Below the pieces are notes generated by a model, which did not search any database, was not told the origin of the DNA, and was given only the letters and a program-made list of their open reading frames with translations. A program made the translations under genes and the position numbers. A stretch of DNA of 64,000 bases from the NCBI GenBank assembly GCA_029891345.1, contig CM056995.1:79857895-79921894 (forward strand), given 5' to 3'. The DNA comes from Dryococelus australis (lineage: Eukaryota; Arthropoda; Insecta; Phasmatodea; Phasmatidae). Shown here one piece after another: positions 51,110 through 60,774 of this stretch. The stretch's first letter is position 1, and each line of letters begins with the position of its first letter.

Positions 51110-52695
51110 TCTTGGTTGATGACTTCCGATTCCTGCCTGCCCTACTTGTTAAGGAGACTTTGTACCACAGGGGCCCTTTCACCTGGGGTAGTGAGCATCC
51201 GGCTTACTTACCCCAATGGTCTTGACATATGATTGCCACACAACACCTTTGAAAAGCTTTGTAGAAATGCTCTTGAAAAATGACTGTAAAATTTTGTTGG
51301 TTTTTGAAAGTCCATGAAAAATTCTTAAAATTTTTAATTATTATTGAAAATGCTCAGAAAAGTTTTAAAAACATATTTAATTGACCACTGCACTTTAAGT
51401 TCATTTCTGTCCAAGGGAAAACACTGAAAAAGTTTATTGTTTATTTTGAAAAAATTTGAAAGAGTAAATACTGAAAAATGCTGCAAAATAATGAAATCAA
51501 ATTTTGATTGCTATTATTTCTAAATTACTGACTAGTACTGTTTGAAAATACTGTCTTTACTTGTCATGATACATGTTGCCAATTACTGTACACGATGATA
51601 ACGCCTCGTCTGTTTTATTACAAAACACTCTTGCACCTATATGAACATTTTCCGTGTTGTGTTGTATACAGGTACACATTTCCATATAATTTACACTTGC
51701 AGTGTCGAGTGAGTATGTTCGACTTGCCTCTGTTTTGGCGTAGATTTGTTTATTTTGCATTACGTGTTTTCGCATCTAACCAGTGTATGTTTTAAAAAGT
51801 TAAAGCGTCTGATAACATAGCAAGTAAACAACCATATTAGAGAATTGTTTTGACAGATGCAGGCCCTCACTAGACATCAGTTGATGAGCTTTATTTCCCA
51901 ATCGATTCACAGTACGTCTGTTTATATAATACATATGTACTCTACAGCATAAACAAATCTGACAACTTGAGCAATGAATATTTGTACTATTAGTGTAGCA
52001 AATAAAACCATGAACCCTTCATTTTACCGATGTTGACTAGTGTTGAGCGTACTTCCTTAATTGTGTTGTTATAGAGAGGTGTCTGAAGGTCTACCGACGT
52101 GTTGTTGATGCCCTCCTGCACACCGATGTTCTACTGTTGTTTGATTCGTCCATGTTGGGCAAACCACTTGACATAGGAATGTGGCTTGCTGGTGTAGACT
52201 GATGTTTTATTCGCCCAAGTTGGGAAAGCCACTTGACATAGGAATGTGGCTTGCTGGTGTAGACTGATGTTTGACACCGCTCCTGCAAACAGCACCAATG
52301 GTAGCCCATTACACATCCTTGTCACTTGTAACAGAGGATGTAAACAAGCACCAGTATTTCCAATCATATCCAGCGACACCAACTTGGTTCCCGTCTCTAC
52401 CAACCTACACAGGTACAGCTAGTGAGATCCCGGAGCTTTCATTCAGAACTGCGAATGGCGCTTGAGTAGATAGCGGGTGGATCAGGATGATTGACTGCAT
52501 TGTATAGGCGAAAGATTTTCAGGAGATGCGAAGACCTGGTGGTGTTATATAGCCCACTATGGGTTAATGTGGGAAGTATTCCGGAGGAACTTTAAATGAA
52601 AATTTGCCACAATATTCAGATTTCTACACGGACACAGCCAGACTATTATGAGGGAACAAACTGATGAGCACTCTACGAATTTGCCACCAACAAAA
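51110..52695. other. Spacer between the head-to-head Gypsy relics
   Basis: This is AT-rich to 52000 and then mixed. A 65 bp unit with ACATAGGAATGTGGCTTGCT is present twice in tandem (about 52143-52272). Neither gag nor an LTR shared with either relic was found. The spacer may include the decayed 5' ends of both. Confidence 0.45.
52143..52272. repeat. 65 bp tandem duplication, two copies
   Basis: Units starting GATTCGTCCATG (52143) and TATTCGCCCAAG (52208) are nearly identical over CACTTGACATAGGAATGTGG and the following TTGCTGGTGTAGACTGATGT. Confidence 0.88.
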
Positions 52696-52739
52696 TCAAT
52701 ATAAAATGTACATATCATCCTGAACTTTTGCTATGAGAC

Positions 52740-53225
52740 GTGTTAGAGGTAGTGGCAAGTTCAGCAAAGAAGGAGCATCGTCGGGCGTCAGCCCCCGCCA
52801 TCCACACAACAGAGCAAGAATTTCTTCAAACTGTACTTTTATTGGATGCAAAAAGTACCGCAAGACCGGGTAATGATTTCGATCAACCACAACCCAAGCA
52901 AGACTCAAACATAAACAAACATAAAAATCTGCCCACGGGATAAACGGTCACAAGAGATCCTGAAACGGTGGCAGCCCTTACCAAAACAACAACTTCTCAG
53001 CTTAGAGTGAATGAGTCGAATCGACACAACACAACTGCCCCGAGATTCACAAACAGCAACCCACCGACCCTGCGCCCTTCTAGGTGGTATAATGGACCAC
53101 ACTGGGACGAGTGTCAGACATGGGCAGATTTTCCACTTGGATCAACAACACAACAACACAGACCACCACCAGGAAACGGACTGTCTGACGCCACCTACCC
53201 CAGGATCTACAACAACAGAACCTAA
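52740..53225 (+). pseudogene. Probable Gypsy gag C-terminal relic (relic B)
   Basis: Two overlapping plus frames rich in Gln, Asn, Thr, Pro and Arg lie directly ahead of the protease, where the nucleocapsid part of gag belongs. An RWYNGPHWDEC string may be what is left of a C-x2-C-x4-H-x4-C zinc knuckle, but the first two Cys are absent. The call rests on position. Confidence 0.4.
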
Positions 53226-53233
53226 CTCCCATC

Positions 53234-54560
53234 ATGCTAGGCTACATTACGAGTGAAAATAGGAATTTCATACACATCCCTATACAAGTTGATGATATTC
53301 CTTGCAGAGGGTTAGTAGACACAGCAGCCTCTCATAATTTTGATCACGCTAGTTACATAGATCGGGCAGAAATCAAGAAAAATAAACCAGCAATCCAATT
53401 GGCCACACATCAACACACAGGTGAGGTTATTGGCGAAGTGAAATTGACGGTAAAAATATGGGACATTACAACAACAACCATCTTCGTCACCCACAACATC
53501 AGGGAAGATGTCATTCTGGGCATTCCCTGGTTAGTGGAACAAAAAGCAGTTGTTGAACCGGCCACTTGACAGATACATTTTGACCATAAATAATGTAGGA
53601 CTGTTCACAACCCAGAACCTCGAGATACAGACGACACACCTGCTGTCAACCTGTATGACCTCGACCATGCAGTTCCCCCGGAGTATGACGAACCTGTACA
53701 GCTACTGTTGAATGAACAGAAGGATATATTTACTGTTGCCGACCCGCTATGCAGAACCACCGACACATAATTGTACGACATCCCACATCGCTACTACCCG
53801 CAACAACAAGAAATAGTTCAGGAGTAAATCGCCGAAATGTTAGCTGTAGGGGTAATCGAACCATCAGCAAGGGCATTTAAATCGGCAATCACCTTAGCAC
53901 CACAAAAGTATGGCACATGGCATTTTTCTGTGGACTTACACCATCTTAAGCTAATTACATGCATTGCTCCAGCACCATATATCCACATCCAAGATGCTCT
54001 GAATATGCTGGGTTAAGCAAATGTACTGGCAACAATTTATCTCCGCAGAGGGTATTGGCAAGTCCCGGTAAAACCCACAGATCGGCACAAAATGGCATTC
54101 ACCGCACCCGACGGATGTCGTATTCAATTTTGTGCCATGCCATTCGGCCTGAAATGCGCCCCATCAACTTTCAAAGAAATTATGTTCCGCATCCTGATGG
54201 TTTGACTGGCACGTGCACATTGGAATACCTCGACAATGTGATCGTTTAGAGTGAATCATGGCCAGAACATGTTCACCACCTGGTGATAAATGGTCTTACG
54301 TGTGACAACCAAAAGTGTCTTATTGGCAAAGAGAATAACCAGTTCCTAGGTCACCTCATTGGCAAGAACGGGAGAAAACCAGTGCCAGAACAACTGAACC
54401 TCATTGAGGAGTTTCCGGTGCCCACCACAAGGAAACAGTCAAGAAAATTCTTTGGATTGATTAACTGGCTCCGTGGGTACATCGAATACCTTTCAATCAT
54501 CACTGCGCCGCTGAATGTGTTAATGTCACCAAGATATGTTTCAAATGGCAAACCTGCACC
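53234..54560 (+). pseudogene. Gypsy protease and reverse transcriptase (relic B)
   Basis: The protease frame has VDDIPCRGLVDTAASHNFDH with the same DTAAS active site as relic A, and DVILGIPWLVEQKAVVEP. The reverse transcriptase follows with stops: ITLAPQKYGTWHFSVDLHHL, YLRRGYWQVPVKPTDRHK (Leu-Asp before it is lost), TAPDGCRIQF, CAMPFGLKCAPSTFK and EYLDNVIV. The YxDD motif is YLDN, a different loss from the YLDY in relic A. The thumb and tether FLGHLIGKNGRKPVPEQL and FFGLINWLRGYIEYLSIITA follow. Confidence 0.88.
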
Positions 54561-54599
54561 AAATAAACACGGAGTTTCCGCGAATGCCAAGCACTGTCG

Positions 54600-55720
54600 A
54601 GATACGACCCCAGCCGACACTTGTACGTTCAAACAGATGCAAGTGAGAAAGGACTCTGTGTGATAATTTTCCAACTGTCAGAAGACAACGAGCGGCGAAT
54701 TGTCGACTTTGGAAGCACCAAGTTCGGCCCAGTAAAGTGGCAGTACGACATGAATGAATGTGAGTGTTTGCTCGTGGTGTGGACCGACAACCGCTGCCTA
54801 CTGTGGTGACACAGTATGAAGGAGGGTCGAAGTAAACTGACATGCTGGGCTTTTTTGATGCAGGCAAAAGATTTTGAAGTCCAGCACATGGCAGGCATTT
54901 AAAACCAACTCGCCGACCACCTGTCTCGAATGCCAGGAGAAGAGACTGCATAAGACAAGGAAGTGTGAGAGAATGTCTTCCACACTCCCCACGCCGACAC
55001 ACAAACACAGGCCACATCACGCGTACAATGTGCGAACGTCACCATACTACCACAAGCACCCTCCTTGTCACAGTAAAAATGCATATGGTAAACAAACAAG
55101 CTGAGGGGCCCGCTCACGTAAGTGTACTTTGGAATGCATGCAACAAATCAATGACTGGTGGTGAGTGTTGAACGGTACTCTTGAGTCATGTGCCAACAAT
55201 TACACTGATGACTGAGGAGCGTACATGCTGCTTGTTGCCCACAGCATCATGTGTTACAATATGCACATCCAATGCTGAACAAACCTGCCATAATATTTTG
55301 AAGCACTTTCACTGAACAGGAGTTTCAGTTGATGCCCATACCTTTGTATGCACCTGTACAGATTGCAACAGATTCAAGAGCAGACACATAGTGAGCTCCC
55401 AGCAACAGCAACCTTGCACTTAGAAAGAGCGATTCGAGATAGTAGTATTGGATTTAATTGTTCAGTATCCTCGCACGTCGACGGGCAAACAGTTCTTTGG
55501 CGTGGTAACAGACTTGTTTTCCAGTTAGACTGAGGCATATCCTGTGTCCAGCGCCCGCGCATGCACCATGGGAATAGTGGTAGAGAATAGTTTTTCGCAT
55601 GTTGGGGATACCCACAAACGGTATTGAGTGACAACTGCACTTAATTTACACATCGTACATGGAGATATATGTGCGAGAGAATGGGTGTGCACCACATAAC
55701 AACCAGTGTCGTCTCGTTAG
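54600..55720 (+). pseudogene. Gypsy RNase H and integrase N-terminal part (relic B)
   Basis: RNase H: VQTDASEKGLCVIIFQLSED and KWQYDMNECECLLVV carry the first Asp and the Glu, and NQLADHLSRMPGEE ends the domain near 54945. Integrase: a zinc domain is visible as CHNILKHFH, then about 15 residues on CTCTDCNRFK (the HHCC layout). The core reads VVLDLIVQYPRTSTGKQFFG with the first Asp, then VVTDLFSS and TEAYPVSSA, and near 55670 ICERMGVHHITTSVV. The second Asp block is disrupted. The homology ends just after this. Confidence 0.82.
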
Positions 55721-55749
55721 GGCAAGCAAGGCAAGTAGTGCTTGGCCAG

Positions 55750-56095
55750 GCAGTTTCCTGGCATTGTTATATTTACTTTAAGGTAACTTTTCACTCATGT
55801 GGTACACATTCTACTCTGAAAACAATACTGTACATTATAAGAAAACAATTCGTTGGGTAGCAAAACAAAAATGTTTGGAAGCACTGTAAGTAATGCTTTC
55901 AGCGGGTAGGCGGTGGCAATGGTTTCCCAGCCAACGGAGGGGCGGCAGGGTGGGAAGTGGGGCGGGGCTTATGGCTGCATCAACCTATGTAAGAAGCTAC
56001 GATGGCAGTGCTTTCTTTACCGAACTGAAGCGGGCATACCCGAAGCTGGCCTAGCCGCAGGCAGTCGGCATGGTGTAGTTTACAGTAACTAGATC
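55750..56095. other. Junction stretch after Gypsy relic B
   Basis: The retroelement text ends near 55750. Bases 55895-55975 are strongly G-rich on the plus strand. No frame or repeat boundary was recognised. Confidence 0.45.
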
Positions 56096-56253
56096 GATGT
56101 GTGGGCAAGTTCGTGCATACAACACGAATCATATTGATTTTATTTAATTTAGTTATGGTGATAAGTATGTTATTTATAGATATTCGCTCACGATGTATAC
56201 CGTACATAAAAATAATAAAATTACATTGTGAGATTGAGAACAGAGCAGATACA

Positions 56254-56495
56254 ATGAGTGCAACAGAACATGTGGATGTAAGTGTGGGGTGTGTGGATTA
56301 TGAATGAAGCATTTTTCTATCAGTGTTTTCACTTTTCAGGAAATATGTGACATCATAAAAGAGAGTACGCCGACATCTGAACTTACTATGTATGATTTTA
56401 AAAACGAAATTTTTAGTACGATAGTTAATAATAATGCCTCAAACGTTTTATACTATTTTAACGAATGGCGTAATCGAATTCCTGGTAGCCGTTAG
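56254..56495 (+). CDS. Candidate small two-exon gene, function unknown
   Basis: Exon 1 (56254-56277) encodes MSATEHVD and ends at a strong donor, GAT|GTAAGTG. A 62-base intron (56278-56339) ends in a pyrimidine-rich acceptor, CACTTTTCAG. Exon 2 (56340-56495) starts EICDIIKESTPTSEL and ends NVLYYFNEWRNRIPGSR before a TAG. The join is in frame (phase 0) and gives a protein of about 59 residues. Two AATAAA signals follow at about 56566 and 56607, the first about 70 bases after the stop. The frame upstream of the Met stays open to 56101, so the true start could be earlier. The product is acidic and hydrophilic, without a signal peptide or a recognised domain. It lies beside other unassigned frames at 57.1, 58.2, 58.6 and 59.0 kb. 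Confidence 0.4.
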
Positions 56496-56565
56496 GTATT
56501 TCCGTTATTTTATGTTTGTATTGATCGACTTGACCTTAATTGTGACTAAAAAATATTTTATTGAC

Positions 56566-56612
56566 AATAAAAATAGTTATCTCGTCTCGGTAAGTTTTAT
56601 AACACAATAAAA
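56566..56612 (+). promoter_or_regulatory. Two polyadenylation signals after the small gene
   Basis: AATAAA occurs at about 56566 (ACAATAAAAATAG) and again at about 56607 (CACAATAAAAAAC), both downstream of the 56495 stop codon. Confidence 0.45.
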
Positions 56613-57073
56613 AACTTTTTCTAAGAAATATTGCAAGGGGTTCCTAGAATAATTTTTTATTACTATCCTATTCAAAACAAATCATAAAACCCGATAGATT
56701 CTCATAATCTATGCCACAGTACGCATGCAGATATTATTATACATATTTTATGACGCTAAACTATGACGTCATGAAAACAACTCTCAATCCCTAAGAATAA
56801 AAAGGGACGGAACTATACCCGTGGCGCCAAAATGACGCCCGGCTCAGATTGAGTAACAACCAACATACACTAGTGGGTTTTGTAAGTGCCTCTTCATTTT
56901 TTATCTGAATATCCTTGGGTGAACTTCAGTAAATGTAATGACTTCATAGCGTGCAGCATACTACTAGCCAAAGCTCGTGCATAAGTACTTACACAGATCT
57001 AGGTCAAATGCTCAACGAGCATAACGTAAAATCGTCTAGACGAATTGAATTGTTCAATTTTAACTCGACTTAC

Positions 57074-57313
57074 TTGTTCCAAACTTTATGTAGGCATCAA
57101 AAACAGACCAGTTGTTAAAAAATTCTTCCTTTTTTTTAACACGTCTTTAATAATTGATGATTTTTCTATTGGATACTTCAAAATACACGTTTGTGTCTCT
57201 ATATTACGTAATACAATCCAACCATCAGGTACACATATATAATTATCAATGTCTATATAAGGCGTATCTACTAATTCCGTGACATAATATTGATAGTTTA
57301 CACTTTCTTCCAT
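57074..57313 (-). pseudogene. Unassigned first coding exon with one-base frameshift
   Basis: The minus frame starts at the Met at 57313 (MEESVNYQYYVTELVD) and continues through DNYICVPDGWIVLRN and CILKYPIEKSSIIKDVL to an A8 run at about 57140. As written it then goes out of register and stops near 57087. One base more in the A run would put the rest in the frame that reads NNWSVFDAYIKFGT up to a strong donor (CAA|GTAAGT, GT at 57073-57072). The layout (short conserved strands, xVPxxW near residue 28, then W-x2-F/Y about 40 residues on) is like the N-terminal domain of insect uncharacterised proteins of the DUF4806 kind; this is from memory and tentative. No second exon was found. The shift may be a real mutation or a homopolymer error in the assembly. 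Confidence 0.45.
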
Positions 57314-58135
57314 TGAAATAAAATATTTATCACATAAAACACATATTATTTAAAAATAAATACATTTCCAATAATTCCACCATGGAAACGTAGCTATCAG
57401 CTTGATGTTCGCATTACTACTAACGTTTTGTAATTGCGGAACTACGTATTATTATAACTTGTTTGGAAATTCAACTGTAATGTAACTTAGTTGTTATTTT
57501 TACATGCGACGCAGTGGTTTGTAGACATTCATAGCGATTAAAACCACCCACGGTTTTTTACCTAAAGTAAAGAAGTCTAACGTTACTTTTGTTTAAACCG
57601 GTTATGACAACATCATTAAATGGATTGGGTGTATTGACATAGCTGTGAAGTGGCACGTGTAAGGGCACGAAAAAACTATTGACCACAATCTACTATTGCG
57701 TCATTGGATATATTAACATTAATAGAATCAAGGAATGTTTGTTAATTATTTTACAGATGTTATAACGTCGTTATTTCTTTGATTTCTGTCGCTGTATCGC
57801 ATTATAATCTATAATTCTGTAAAGAATCATAATAGCGAACACAGTTCGTGGCTCATTAATGGAAACTAAATTAACATTCATTTACTTATGCGGAAATGTT
57901 GAATATTATATATTCGTGGAATTATTTTGAACAATAGAATGTACAAAGCAGGATAATGGCGCATAGTTATAAAATTGAGACTGGATATCGAAATTGTATT
58001 TTGCTGTTGGCCTTGAAAACCAGTTGGGTGGACGTTTCTATTAATAGCTATCATTAGCTGCTGTGAGAAGTTCCTCAGAACAGCTTAACTTAATCATACA
58101 TAGTAACTAGTGCCATCTTGTAATCTGGAGCCTTA
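57314..58135. other. Unannotated stretch within the unassigned-frame cluster
   Basis: AT-rich DNA with no frame above 60 codons that looks protein-like and no recognised repeat. Confidence 0.45.
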
Positions 58136-58138
58136 TGA

Positions 58139-58387
58139 TTATGTTTTGAAGTAGAAGTGCGGTTTCACGCGTACATCTGAGCTTTTTTGGTTAAGTGGTA
58201 CGATTCCGATAAGACTGCCCTCTAGATATGGCGTCAAATATGTCATGTCTGAGGTACTAGAGTAATTAGTAGTGAAAGTCAAGGGATTTGACACTACAGG
58301 TGTCAGTTCTGTCAATTGCCAGCATGGAACTGCACATTCACAGCTACGAATTAATGGAATTGAAGAATAATTTTGCATTTGTTTATA
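58139..58387 (-). CDS. Unassigned minus-strand frame of about 80 codons
   Basis: The frame reads MQNYSSIPLIRSCECAVPCW from 58378 and ends GIVPLNQKSSDVRVKPHFYF before the stop at 58139. Its composition is balanced (Thr, Ser, Pro and Leu with few Lys or Asn), unlike the noise frames of the AT-rich surroundings. A splice acceptor is not clear and no domain was recognised. It may be an exon or chance. Confidence 0.25.
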   Translation of the reverse strand, partial: YKQMQNYSSIPLIRSCECAVPCWQLTELTPVVSNPLTFTTNYSSTSDMTYLTPYLEGSLIGIVPLNQKSSDVRVKPHFYFKT

Positions 58388-58516
58388 AACACCTTATGAT
58401 GTAAGACGATGATATAGTTTTATGACTTTTTAATGGTCAGTGTATTGAAATTCAGATAAATTATCAGACTCTTAGACTGTGTTTGTGTATGACATAATGC
58501 AGGATTATTCACTCTT

Positions 58517-58918
58517 TTGATTATTAAATTATCTTCGGCCTTACTGTGTGTCTATATTCTTAGTGCGACAGACGTAAGTTGTTTATTTTTATTTTTAATG
58601 TCAACATTAAGATATAGATATTCTTTCATAGAGTGTACGTGTTTTGTGCCAAGTGAGTGGACAAGTTATCCAAAATCTGTGTTAAGATTTAATTTACAAC
58701 AGAAAATCAGTAGACAGTGTAAACGTTATTATACATCGGAAGGTGTAACTATAACCATTCAGAATGTGAAAGCAATATCAATGGAATACAAAAAGTTTCT
58801 GTGGTTTCGGAGAAATAATGACAGGAACAACGTCATCGATAAAATGAGGTACCAGCTGATGAGGATTGAGTTCTTTGAGTCATTAGAAGTCGGAAATCTG
58901 GAAGGGAATTCTTGTTGA
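58517..58918 (+). CDS. Unassigned 133-codon frame, tandem paralogue 1
   Basis: The open frame carries, from about residue 29, MSTLRYRYSFIECTCFVPSE, then SYPKSVLRFNLQQKISRQCK, VTITIQNVKA, and YKKFLWFRRNND, ending LEVGNLEGNSC before the stop. Codons 34-105 align with the frame at 59050-59290 (VPxExTxY, S-x-L, VTI-x2-V-x-A, Y-x3-LWF-x-R-x2-D), so the two are tandem paralogues. The more hydrophobic first 28 codons may be noncoding: a GTAAGT donor at 58573 and a TTCTTTCATAG acceptor at 58620-58630 could define a 58-base intron, but the join is out of frame with the conserved part. The product is basic; no known domain was recognised. Confidence 0.4.
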   Translation: MIIKLSSALLCVYILSATDVSCLFLFLMSTLRYRYSFIECTCFVPSEWTSYPKSVLRFNLQQKISRQCKRYYTSEGVTITIQNVKAISMEYKKFLWFRRNNDRNNVIDKMRYQLMRIEFFESLEVGNLEGNSC

Positions 58919-59037
58919 TAAATTATCAGGGTGATAACCTTTGGGTAGCATTGGTGAGCTTCTAATCGATAAGAAATTAGCCTAATATTTGCTTATTCTG
59001 CAATTACACATTCAGTAGCTGAACTTCTTTTAGTAGT

Positions 59038-59305
59038 TAGTATCGAGATGCCAGTGGGAAAATATGAATGTATAGTGCCCAAAGAATTGACAGTTTATTC
59101 AGCAAGTGCTTTAGAAATAGTTATATACAACGAAATTTTGTAACACCGTAAACTTAATGAGACAATTTTCGGTACTATTGTGACTATTGAGTGTGTAACG
59201 GCTGAAATGTTTAACTATGAAAGGCGGCTTTGGTTCTGAAGACTAGACGATGAAGATCATAGGCCCAGTGAATGTTATTTCACATTGTTTCTAGATTTTG
59301 ACTAG
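59038..59305 (+). pseudogene. Unassigned frame, tandem paralogue 2 (two stops)
   Basis: From the ATG at about 59049 the frame reads MPVGKYECIVPKELTVYSAS, then a TAA, then FGTIVTIECVTAEMFNYERR and LWF followed by a TGA, and continues RLDDEDHRPSECYFTLFLDF to a TAG at about 59303. Conserved positions match paralogue 1 in order and spacing. The two in-frame stops show that this copy is dead unless exons are skipped. The alignment across both stops indicates that it once coded for protein. Confidence 0.45.
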
Positions 59306-59655
59306 GTTGGTGCTTTTGTTTATGCAAATTTTTGAAAAGTCTGACTGATATTCAGTGAAAGTTAAACTATTACTAGCATTGTCTTAATTTCAAGGTATTT
59401 AATACGCTTTTATTTTATTTTAGGTTATGTTCCGGTAGCGTAAGATGATTAGATCATAAAATATGTTAATAAATGATTTTTTATAACTATAATGTGCTTT
59501 TTTTTTAGTTATTTCATTTCTAATAGCCTAATATTCTAATTCCTGATGGTCATTATTAAAAAAAAGAAAAACTGGTCTTAGATCTCAGTTTAATTAAAGA
59601 ATTTAATAAGATTTATACTATATAACAATTAATGTACATAATATAACTATAAAAG
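59306..59655. other. Unannotated AT-rich stretch
   Basis: No frame, repeat or RNA signal was recognised. Confidence 0.5.
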
Positions 59656-59657
59656 TG

Positions 59658-59724
59658 TTTTATTGGGGAATTGAACCCCTACGCACCAAGAGCTCTAACG
59701 CTTTAGCTACTATACACTATACCA
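59658..59724 (-). repeat. tRNA-like relic or SINE head without an anticodon arm
   Basis: The minus strand reads TAGCTAAAGCGTTAGAGC, a good pol III A box. It is followed 14 bases later by GGGGTTCAATTCCCC, a perfect T arm (4 bp stem, 7-base loop) containing a near-consensus B box. A tRNA needs about 26 bases between these parts for the anticodon arm and variable loop; here that segment is missing. It is therefore a tRNA-derived repeat or pseudogene and not a working tRNA. Confidence 0.5.
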
Positions 59725-59764
59725 AATCGTAAATGAATTCATACACAAGTTTATTTATAAAAAC

Positions 59765-59925
59765 AATGCCATGCCATGCCACACACAGCGGTTAACCAAA
59801 TACACGTAACAGTAATATTTATTACTGCAGTGGAAACCCAGATTTTTATCACATAGTAATTTGCCACACCACATCTGCCAACTCCATGTGGTAACAGTCC
59901 TGCCATCATTATATATATATATATG
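59765..59925 (-). mobile_element. Fragment of the 1.9 kb TA-flanked family
   Basis: Blocks shared with the reverse copy at 37335-39178 (near 38290-38390) include the GCGGTTAACCAAATACACGT-like text, TATTTATTACTGC and CAGATTTTTATCACA. The fragment ends in a short TA repeat at 59909-59922. No terminal inverted repeat remains. Confidence 0.6.
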
Positions 59926-60462
59926 TTTCTTAGTCCCGTATGCGTTCCTATAACATTCATCCGATTGCAATGAAACTTTGGTAAGTTGTTGTATGCATGC
60001 CTGCGAAGGTTATCGAGTTGGAAAACCATTTTTCAATAGGTGGCGCACGAGTTGTTTCAACAAATGAGTTTATTCTAGCTATTGTCTTACAAAAGACAGA
60101 TGATGACGTAATCAAAATATGACAATTTGTTCAGTTTCAAATCTACAATCTACAGGAACAGATCAGGGATTTGATTATTGGTGACATTTAATCTAAACAA
60201 ATGTTTGATATTACTTTTATAAACAAGACTAATTACTAATTTGTAACTTCAAGTTACTTTTTGTACTGTCGTTTGAATATAGTTGATTTTAAGCAGACAA
60301 AAGATGTTTTATTTGTCCATCATTTCATACTTTACCTAATCTCCTAATCACATTATATATAATTTCTAAGTACATTGCCTTTACGAACCCCGTATTTATA
60401 GAATAATAAATGTATTTATTATATTACTATATTTCATATATATTTTATATACTATATTCCAA

Positions 60463-60771
60463 AACGAAATACCAGGCAAAGCGACAACGTATAAGTCCAT
60501 CGATACTGTAATGAATCAAGATGAAGTTGTCCATTATCTAACTGAATTCTTGAATTCACTTGATTTGCCAGGCATATCGCTGCACGTGTTAACATTGAAA
60601 ATTGGTGTGCCTATAATTCTCCGAAACATCAATCCACCATGACTTTGCAACGGTACCAGGCTTTCAGTGAAAAAGATGATGAACAATATCATTGAAGCTA
60701 CAATTTTAAAAGGAAAATTTAAAGGAGAAAATGTACTGTTGCAGCGGATGCCAATGATTCCGACAGATTAA
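60463..60771 (+). pseudogene. Helitron/PIF1 helicase fragment
   Basis: The frame reads NEIPGKATTYKSIDTV, VVHYLTEFLNSLDLPGISLH, LTLKIGVPIILRNINPP, one TGA, then LCNGTRLSVKKMMNNIIEAT and GENVLLQRMPMIPTD before a TAA. This is the conserved 2B-region stretch of PIF1-type helicases encoded by Helitrons (family form: LxLKVGAPIMLLRNLNPPxGLCNGTRL). The TGA replaces the expected Lys or Gly codon in NPPxLCNG. No ATPase motifs or Rep domain lie nearby, so only about 100 codons of a helicase of over 400 survive. The source could be a rolling-circle transposon or a PIF1-like host copy; a Helitron origin is more common in insects. Confidence 0.82.
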
Positions 60772-60774
60772 CCA

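Larger units (their letters stand above)
52700..55750 (+). mobile_element. Ty3/Gypsy retrotransposon relic B (plus strand)
   Basis: This is a second copy of the family of relic A, in the opposite orientation. It keeps a possible gag end (52740-53225), protease (53234-53569), reverse transcriptase (about 53780-54560), RNase H (54600-54945) and the first two-thirds of integrase (55180-55720). Homology stops near 55750, so the integrase C-terminus, 3' end and LTR are gone. It has many more stops than relic A. Confidence 0.85.

Noticed and set aside
59658-59724. Functional tRNA gene
   Set aside because: The segment between the A box and T arm is too short to hold an anticodon arm and the acceptor ends do not pair.
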